From: Wurfbainia villosa
Lineage: Eukaryota > Streptophyta > Magnoliopsida > Zingiberales > Zingiberaceae
DNA: 64,000 bases
Assembly: GCA_025175895.1 (NCBI GenBank)
Contig: JAKLTH010000238.1
Coordinates: 1,922,001 to 1,986,000 of the forward strand
Direction of reading: 5' to 3'
In this document: positions 56,661 through 64,000 of the stretch, in pieces
How the letters are laid out: every line of letters begins with the position of its first letter
Numbering within the stretch: position 1 is the first letter of the stretch
Program-made: the position numbers and the translations under genes
Notes under the pieces: generated by a model
The model's input: only the letters and a program-made list of their open reading frames with translations
Database searches by the model: none
What the model was told of the DNA's origin: nothing

Positions 56661-56940
56661 TTATCTAGTTTAAGTGTCTAAACACTAGAACTTAAGTTAC
56701 TAACTATCTATCTTGACTGTGTGATGATATTTTGTAATAGTCTTAGGACTTTATTTCATCACTTTAAGTTATTCAGCTTAATTTCTGACGTAAATTAGTT
56801 ATTATGATTGTGTTGCGGCTGCCACCGTGCGTCGTCATTGTCGCCGAGGCCGTCGGGACCACTGCCCGTCCATCGCAGCCGCTGCGAACCATGCGGTGCG
56901 TTGCCATCGCGATCGTAGCACGAGCCATTGTCGGTCTTGA
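56661..56940. other. Spacer with a GC-rich patch
   Basis: AT-rich to about 56810, then a GC-rich stretch with repeated GCCGCTGC/CGTCG words to 56940. No gene or terminal repeat identified. Confidence 0.4.
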
Positions 56941-58463
56941 TTATTTTGCTAAAGTAAAATAGTTTTATGACACCAAATCAAATTGCGACAAAATCCACAG
57001 TGCATAAACAAAATGCAATACCGATAAAGTAAATAAAGCGGCATCTTGACGATGCAATGGGACAAGCACGGCAAGGAACTCTCTAAGCGACACGAAGGTA
57101 GGTCAACAGGACACGTCCTCCATCAGCTAACCTAGAGGATAAGTGAGGAGGGAGTGAGTACAACCACCCAGTGGATGGATAAACAATAGTGCATAATCAT
57201 AATGCACATAATGGAAGTCAAAGGAAACAAACTAGAGTAACCCAACTCTCAGAGTATCAATATCAGTCTGCAACCAACCTGGTCAGCAGTATAACAACTA
57301 GAGCCGGCCCGGGGGGAGGGCTGCTGGGGCCCTCGCCTAGGGCCCAAAAAAAAATTTTCATAGAAAGGGCCCAATTTTCAAAAATTTTAATAGAAAATGG
57401 GGCCCAATTTCTATATTTCACCCAGGGCTCAAAGTTAAAATTTTAAAATCCAGGACGGCTCTGATAACAACTATACCCGTAACATACACAACCACTGCAA
57501 TCTACAAGCAATGCACATCCAGATACCACGATAAAGCCTCGTGGCTCTCGAGGTAATACAAAGGGAACTATCTATGAGCTACCGCGAACGAAGCTCGTGG
57601 GTCGACAATCAATATACTAAGCACTGTCTACGCGCAAACTACATGCTACCATGAATGGGACTCGTGGGTAGACAGGCAGTAAAAAGACTCAATGTCTGCG
57701 GGCAACGATATGCTACCACGAATGGGTCTCATGGGCAGACAGCGTATATAGATATCTAGTTATTGACTGCACGCAACAACATGCTACCACTAATGAGTCA
57801 CGTGGACAGTCGATTATCCTAAGTTGTTAAGCCTAGGGTTATCCAATACATCTAGCATAGAACATCTATTAAAGTCGATAAAGATCATCGATCTACAATT
57901 AAGCCCATTGAAACGATCAAGCGAGGGTTTCAACACCTCTAATACGAAATGTTTACTAAAGTCGTAAGAACCAATATAAGTGCTTCATGATAAGACATGC
58001 TCAACCTTTCTAAATACTTTGCACTTGGAATCACTTGCAATCATAATCTAAATGCATATATTGGAAAACATGTGGTATGACTTGCAAATCTACACTTACA
58101 TTACTTATACTTCATAATAATAAACATCCTCCTTTGGGCCCAGCATGGTACCAAATGTGCGCATCTCTAATAGGTTTCGGGGTAGCCAGCCACCGAATCC
58201 TATTGGAGCTTCTTACTAGGCGATCTAGGGGCCTAGGGGCATTCTCGGAGCCCAGGTACATGCCTCTTAAAAGTAATATAGTTTTGTAACTTAAATACTC
58301 ATACTCATAATAGCTTGGCATTTTCTCAAACACCGTATATGTCTTACTCAAATTGGGGCCCGCCTCAAAGCCTAAATCTTGTTTCTTCCAGCACATACAT
58401 ATCCTTAAGCAAAATAGAAAAACAAAACAGCATATAAAAGCAACCCTTACTGCAGGTGAGAAA
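56941..58463 (-). repeat. Probable LTR of a different gypsy family, minus orientation
   Basis: Non-coding; contains GTGAGTACAACCACCCAGTGGATGG near 57157 (read inverted, a block common in Tekay/Del-type LTRs), and three tandem-like copies of a TACCACGAATGG(G) ... TGGGCAGACAG motif at about 57590-57810. Interrupted by the hAT MITE. Boundaries uncertain. Confidence 0.4.
57299..57463. mobile_element. hAT-type MITE (165 bp) with ATAACAAC target duplication
   Basis: Ends TAGAGCCGGCC and (inverted) CAGAGCCGTCC. Flanked by identical 8-bp ATAACAAC at 57291-57298 and 57464-57471. 8-bp duplications and these ends fit hAT transposons. The interior has several GGGCCCAA words and no coding frame. Confidence 0.8.
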
Positions 58464-61318
58464 TGATCCTGGGAATTATTTCGGGATTTTTAGAGAATTT
58501 TAGAAATTTTTCAAAAATTTTCTGGAATTAAACGGGGCTTGTATAAGATATTTACGGGGATAAGAAAAACAGACTTTTAAATAGCCTATTTTAACTATTT
58601 GATAGGGATAATTAACCTAGGATATAAGTTAAATCGGTTATTTTTCCCGATCCCGTTTCCTCTTTTCCCGATTTCTTCGGCGCCGCTCCGCACCAACGGT
58701 TTCCTCTCGTGACCCGACTCTTCTTCGCGACACCTCCTCGCCGCAGCCAGTAGCCCGACGGTTTCCCCTTCCTCACGATCTTTCTTCTCGCGTCTTCCTC
58801 CCTCGATCGCGCACGCCGCGCCGTCGAAATCAGCCGCCTTCATTGCCGTCGATCGTCGACACACTGCATCGCATGCACATGGCCAATAGCCGCAGCTTCC
58901 GCCCGCTCGCCGCCCTCAGCCTCCCAACGCCGACTCACTGTCGCCTTCTCCTCGCGGCGAGCGATTCGCCTCGTTGGTGCCCATGACTGAGCCAGAGCAG
59001 CGGGCTTGGGTCGGCAGCGTCTACAGTGTATGTTGGCTTGGGGTCGGCGGCGTCTGCAGTGTGGGTTGATCAGAGGTTGCGATCTCTGTCGGAGCACATG
59101 AACTTAGGATTTGGGGGCATCGGTAGTTTTCGGCAGGTGAACAGGGCAATTTGGGGGTGCCGTCGGTGAAGTCAAAATTACCGATATATTTCTCTCATTT
59201 TCCATTGTTTCTCTTCTGTTTTGTGTGATTCACGGACTGGTGTTGTTGGGTGGACTGAGGAATTTAGGGTTGATTAATCTTTCAGCTAATCTAGATTCAA
59301 TTGGTTAATTAGCTTAAATTAGATTAATCTGATTAATGGACATATGTGGTTTAGATTTTCAGATTTAGTTGGTGTGTGACTGTTTAATGAATCTTGAATA
59401 GCTAAGCTGATTGTTTAAGGGTAAATCGCATGATCGATTAATTGGTATTAGTCTAAATGAGTAATTAGTTTTAGAGTAATTAATGGACTAATTGGATTAT
59501 TAACTAAATTTGAGTTACATATGGAATCTATTTTACTGGTTAACTAGATTAATGCAAGTTAATAGGATTAATCTAACTAATCTAATTAAATTGAGGAATT
59601 TAATTACTTAGTTAGATTGGTATAAATGATTCACTAGGTTACTGGAATTATGAGTTTATATGTTTTAAATTTAGGTGGAGTGTACTTAAGAGGTTTAATG
59701 ATTTAAACCTAGTTGGATGTTGTAGAAGGGTTAGATAATTTGTGAAATTGGGAGTTGATTTGGGAAGGAATTATAATTTGACACGGCAGTGAGTGATCGT
59801 TTAGGTGGATAGTTTAATCCATTAAGTTTGGACTTGATATTAGGGTTGGCAACATAATCATATTATATTATGTTTTATGCAGGTTTCGATCACGAGACAG
59901 ATCCACAGGCGTGAAGATTTCATTATTTCGAGCATTATATCAGGCGGATATTTTGACTTATCTTTTAGATATAGTCATATTGATATGCTTAGTTGGTTAT
60001 AGTTTGCAATAATTTTTATGTTTATCTGTCTTGTATGTCACTGTGCCTACTTGATACATGCATTTGATCATCTTTTAGTTACCTTCCCTATTTTACTTAG
60101 GTCATTGATATATACCTATTTGTTGTGCATATTATTCAGAGACATATTCTAGTTGGTGTTACATGCTTTAATGTCATGCATCATATTGCATGATTGCATG
60201 CTGGCTGGACGGGATCCTTTGTAGTTGAGCCCACAGCCAGTTAAATGGTCTGCACACGCTGTCACTCATGGGTTAGTAGTACATCAGGAGGATGTGTGCA
60301 GTAGCTCTGTCAGGCTCCGCTGGTCCGCTCATGGGTAGTGATGAGGCAGCGTGGTAGAGGGCAGGGATCCCTCCTCTGGTCTACGACACTGGGAGATGAG
60401 AGCTTTGCTCCCCCACTCTGTTTGGGGCAGGAGGATAGGTGTACTCCAACAGCATTTTGTCCACTCGGTCACTCAGGAGTAGTGATGGCAGAGTGCATAG
60501 TTGTCATATCCCTATCCACTCGGCTTCACCATCGCGTGTGAGGCGGCTGACTGGCGTCAGGGGTGACCATGTCATTTGCATCGCATGCATATTGCATGGA
60601 TGACATTTGTATTGTGTTTGCTGCATTTTGGTTGCTGCCTTGGATGTTGCATATAATTGACATGCATACAGGATACATTTTTTTGTATTTGGTCTGACGT
60701 CTTTATTTCTGCTAGTATGGCACATGCTTCTATGTCAGGATAGGAGATGCAGGTAAGTACAGTCTTTACGCATTTCTTTCTTGCATTTCCTATTATTGAT
60801 TAGGAGACTGTACTGGCATGATTATTATTATTAGATATATTTTACTATGCATATCGACTATTATCCGCTGAGTTCATTGAACTTACCCCGTTGCTTTATA
60901 TCTTTTTCAGGATGAAATTGTCATGAGAGTCCAGCTGTCAATCCCCCTCGTTGTAATGGCTTCGTTTTTATTTGGTTTTATATTTTCGGTTATATTGACA
61001 TTGATTAGAGGACATGTGTAATACTGGTGTTTTGGACTTTTATTTGAACTTGTATTCGATATGTTTTGGTTGTGCGTTCCTGCTCAGATGGCAGAAGGAG
61101 TAGGTCTAGATGTTGTAGATCTTTTATTTATATTGGTTGTTGGCCTGAGGCCATTTATGATATGTATATATGGTCTTTGTTCCGGTCGTGTTGACCGATG
61201 TATAGTCAATTTCGATCCTGGGGCCTTGTGGGCCTTGTATGTAAATTTCGTATTTTCACCCGTACAGGGGAGATGCTGCCGGATTTTTGTCTGGCGGGGA
61301 CTCCCCCGGGGTATGACA
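58464..61318 (+). repeat. Ty3/gypsy LTR, about 2.85 kb, first about 60 bp missing
   Basis: Starts at ATCCTGGGA, matching about base 58 of the LTR at 1380, and ends GGGTATGACA. GC/CT-rich leader island at 58640-59000. A block at 60240-60560 (TAGTGATGAGGCAGCG, CTCCCCCACTCTGTTTGGG) recurs at 63040-63330 and inverted at 52800-53110. Confidence 0.8.
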
Positions 61319-61434
61319 ATTTATTTGGTATCAGAGCCAGGTTACGATCCTGGGACCTGTGGGTTAGCCAAGTTTCGATCACAGGACACATGGGTTATGG
61401 GCCCTGCGCCTTGCGCCACTCGATGCAAATAAAT
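61319..61434 (+). other. Gypsy primer site and short leader
   Basis: TTTGGTATCAGAGCC (61325-61339) is the initiator tRNA-Met-type primer site. The leader runs only about 100 bp before an inverted LTR end begins; the words AATTTATTTG occur in both orientations at the two sides. Confidence 0.75.
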
Positions 61435-61838
61435 TGTCACGCCGAGGAGTCCTCGCCGGGAAAAAATTCAGCGACATCTCCTATGCACACAATATGAAAC
61501 TTACATACAAGGCCCACACGGCCTACTATACATCGGTCAACACAACCGGAACAAAACTACACATGCAAATCATATATAGGCCTCAGGCTAACAATCAAAG
61601 TAAATAACAAAAGTCTATCATATCTAGACTTACCCCTTCTGCCATCTGGACAGGAATACCCAACCAAATCCAATCGAATAAAAAAATTCGAATAAAAGTC
61701 CATAAAGACATACCAAATATCACCAAAACATCCACGAGTACAAAAATCAAACACCAGTCCTAAACCTATCTTCTAGTCAATACCAAAACCATAAATCTAA
61801 TAACAAGAAAACTATCACGATGAGGGGGGTTTGGCAGC
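61435..61838 (-). repeat. Gypsy LTR end fragment, minus orientation
   Basis: Matches the first 400 bp of 52032-54483 almost base for base (GAAACTTACATACAAGG, CTACTATACATCGGTC) and stops at TTGGCAGCTGGACTCTAG, where it is joined to pol sequence. Confidence 0.8.
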
Positions 61839-62354
61839 TGGACTCTAGATCATGTACTAGGTAGTTTTTCTCATGCTCCTTCAACTGGCGAGAAGCATAA
61901 GAGACTACCCTGTCATGTTGCATCAATACTGCGCCTAAACCCTGCAGAGACGCATCAGTATAAAGGACGAAACCGTCGTCCCCTAATGGCAATACCAGAA
62001 TCGGTGCTGACACCAGTCTCTTCTTCAACTCCTGGAAATTGGTCTCGCATGCCTCTGACCACGTGAACTTCATGCCCTTCCTGATAAGGCATGTCAATGG
62101 TATAGCGATGCTTGAGAAATCCTCAACGAACCGTCTGTAATAATCGACCAAGCCTAAGAAACTGCAAACTTCCTGAACTGATTTCGGTTGCTCCCAACTG
62201 GTGACAGCCTCGATCTTTTGGGAGTCCCCTGAAATGCCTCTACTAGAAACCAAATGTCCCAAAAAACCGACTGAAGGTAACCAGAACGCACACTTATTGA
62301 ACTTCGCATATAGTCGCTTCTGTCGGAGCCTATTCAAAACAAGGCGAAGATGCC
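61839..62354 (-). pseudogene. pol: Ty3/gypsy RT/RNase H fragment
   Basis: Minus-strand open segment of about 165 codons: thumb/connection of reverse transcriptase (RHLRLVLNRLRQKRLYAKF, WLPSVGFLGHLVSS, SFLGLVDYYRRFVEDFS) into RNase H (FVLYTDASLQGLGAVLMQ, VSYASRQLKEHEKNY), containing the first RNase H Asp. Fingers, palm catalytic box, rest of RNase H and integrase are missing. Both ends are junctions: into gag/protease at about 62355 and into LTR at 61838. Confidence 0.85.
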
Positions 62355-62359
62355 TCCAC

Positions 62360-62690
62360 TAGTATCAATTAGCATAATAGCTGAAAATGCATAAAGTGAA
62401 ACCGTACCATGAAAAATGGATTCGTTGGCTCGCTGCGCATCCTCTCTAGTAATCGCATGAATCCGCCCAGTCTCCGGTGGAGGTGGAGGTGGTAGCACTG
62501 CCAGAGGTGGCTGTGTCTGGGTCTAAGACTGATACGAAGGTTGATACGAAGGATGATACGAAGGTTGGTATGATGGTTGCGACTGATATTGTACCGGTAG
62601 CTGCGGCTAGTCTTGAACCAGTGGCGGGTGTTGTCTTCCCTTTGGGGGCTCGAAGACAGTCCTTGGTAATCCATAAGATAGATTTCACCT
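62360..62690 (-). pseudogene. gag: Ty3/gypsy gag C-terminus / protease start fragment
   Basis: In one minus frame a Pro/Ser/Tyr/Gln repeat (PSYQPSYHPSYQPSYQS), a proline run, then GRIHAITREDAQRANE and YAFSAIMLIDT, which is the gag-protease junction and the catalytic Asp-Thr of the gypsy protease. One stop breaks it near 62525. It is then fused directly to RT sequence, skipping the remainder of the protease and the RT palm. Confidence 0.7.
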
Positions 62691-62706
62691 AAGATAGATT
62701 TCACCT

Positions 62707-64000
62707 AACCAGTGCGAGTATTTTGACTTATCTTTTAGATATAGTAATGTTGATATGCTTAGTTAGTTATAGCTTGCAATAATTTTTATGTTTAACTGTC
62801 GTGTATGTTATTGTGCCTACTTGATAAATGCATTTGATCAGCTTTTAGTTATACCTTCCCTGTTTTACTTAGATCATTGATATGTACCTATTTGTTGTGC
62901 ATATTATTAGGAGATATATTTTAGTTGGTGTTACATGATTAGTGTCATGCACCATCTTGCATGATTGCATGCTGGCTGGACGGGGTTCCTTTGTAGTTGA
63001 GCCCGTAACCAGTTACATGTTTTGCACACACATCCACTCAGGGGTTAGTGGTACATCAATAGGATGTGTGCAGTAGCTCTGTCAGGCTCCGCTAGTCCGC
63101 TCATGGGTAGCGATGAGGCAGCGTGGTAGCGGGCAGGGATCCCTCCTCTGGTCTACGACACCGAGAGATGAGAGCTTTGCTCCCCCACTCTGTTTGGGAC
63201 AGGACGATAGGTGTACTCCGACAGCATCATGTCCACTCAGTCACTCAGGAGCAATGATGGTAGAGTACACAGTTGTCATAGCCCTACCCACTCAGCTTCA
63301 CCATCGCATGTGAGGCGGTTGACTGGCGTCAGGGGTGACCATGTCATTTGCATCGCATGCATTTTGCATGGATGGAATTTGTATTGTGTTTGCTGCATTT
63401 TGATTGTTGCCTTGGATGTTGCATATGATTTCCATGCATACAAGATACATATTTGTATTTGGTCTGACGACTTTATTTCTGCTAGTATAGCACATGCTCC
63501 TATATCGGGATAGGAGATTCAGATAAGTACAGTCTTTTCGGATTTCTTTCTTGCATATCCTATATATGAGACTGTACGGGCATGATTATTATTGTTAGTT
63601 ATATCTTATTATGCATATCGACTATTATCCGCTGAGTTCATTGAACTTACCTCGTTTTTTATATCTATTTAAGGATGAAGCTGTCAAGAGAGTCCAGCTA
63701 CTAAACCCTCCTCGTCGTGATAGTTTTCTTGTTATTAGATTTATGGTTTTGGTATTGACTAGAAGATATATTTAGGATTGGCGTTTGATTTATGTACTCA
63801 TGGATGTTTTGGCGATATTTGGTATGTCCTTATGGAATTCTATTCGGATTTTTTTTATTCGATTGGATTTGATTGTGTATTCCTGCCCAAATGGCAAAAG
63901 GGGTAAGTCTAGATGTGATAGACTTTTGTTATTTACTTTGATTGTTGACCTGAGGCCTATTTATGACCTGCGTGTGTAGTTTTGTTCCGGTCGTGTTGAC
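62707..64000 (+). repeat. Ty3/gypsy LTR fragment, plus orientation, runs off the window
   Basis: Matches 59935-61200 (ATTTTGACTTATCTTTTAGA, GCATGCTGGCTGGACGGG, CATCGACTATTATCCGCTGAG order). Just before it a 16-bp unit AGATAGATTTCACCTA is duplicated in tandem (62679-62709), perhaps a repair scar. Confidence 0.8.

Noticed and set aside
58595..59097. Charged minus-strand frames of 89 and 85 codons
   Set aside because: Again the GC-rich leader island of a gypsy LTR; both are open by composition only.
61061..61497. Frames of 123 and 99 codons at the end of the plus-strand gypsy LTR
   Set aside because: They run across the LTR end, primer site and an inverted LTR junction, so they are not a gene.

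Overview
The window looks like a repeat-dense, heterochromatic stretch of a flowering-plant nuclear genome. The evidence is Copia and Ty3/gypsy LTR retrotransposons primed from initiator-tRNA-Met-like sites, a TRIM, hAT- and Tourist-like MITEs, spliced introns, and heavy C-to-T decay of old copies. No intact ordinary host gene was recognised. Style suggests a monocot; a more precise placement would be a guess.

Left block (1-20966) is a stack of nested elements. A Ty3/gypsy element (pol remnant 1-1379, 3' LTR 1380-3083) sits in the 5' LTR of a gag-only element, family A (3084-7696, intact 550-codon gag). Family A sits in the 5' LTR of a second gag-only family, B (copy B1, 7697-15379). B1 sits in the 5' LTR of copy B2 (15380-20966). 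B1 also carries an extra decayed multi-exon 'plant transposon protein'-like gene between gag and the 3' LTR.

Middle (20967-28377) holds a foldback, a TA/GA microsatellite, two adjacent Tourist-like MITEs with TAA and TTA target duplications, a solo LTR (24136-26180) with another solo LTR inside it, an hAT-type MITE relative and a TRIM. A second stack follows (28378-47380): a family-B-like minus-strand LTR split by a decayed Copia element (29359-46947). The Copia carries a solo LTR in its 5' LTR (TSD ACTTC) and a complete minus-strand family B element, B3 (33532-40261, TSD ATAAG), with an uninterrupted 586-codon gag.

Right block (47381-64000): a decayed multi-exon gene resembling the DUF1985 / Ulp1-associated transposon genes (50243-52031), with a 484-bp tandem repeat inside a candidate 5' UTR intron, cut off by a gypsy LTR. 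Next is an unusual composite: a frameshifted copy of the N-terminal part of RMI1 (DNA-repair OB-fold protein) followed through a candidate intron by a virus capsid-like reading frame (54765-56660). The rest is scrambled, inverted Ty3/gypsy LTR and pol pieces with an hAT MITE.

The gag-only families A and B have no protease, integrase or reverse transcriptase, so they must borrow pol from a partner. They share U3 arrays of the 10-bp palindrome CAGTCGACTG and its CpG-decayed variants, a short hairpin 60-90 bp before the TATA box, repeated polypurine tracts before the 3' LTR, and a common gag C-terminal motif. These traits resemble those described for Sireviruses (Copia). The two strongest leads are this shared palindrome/hairpin promoter architecture on gag-only elements and the RMI1/capsid-like composite.
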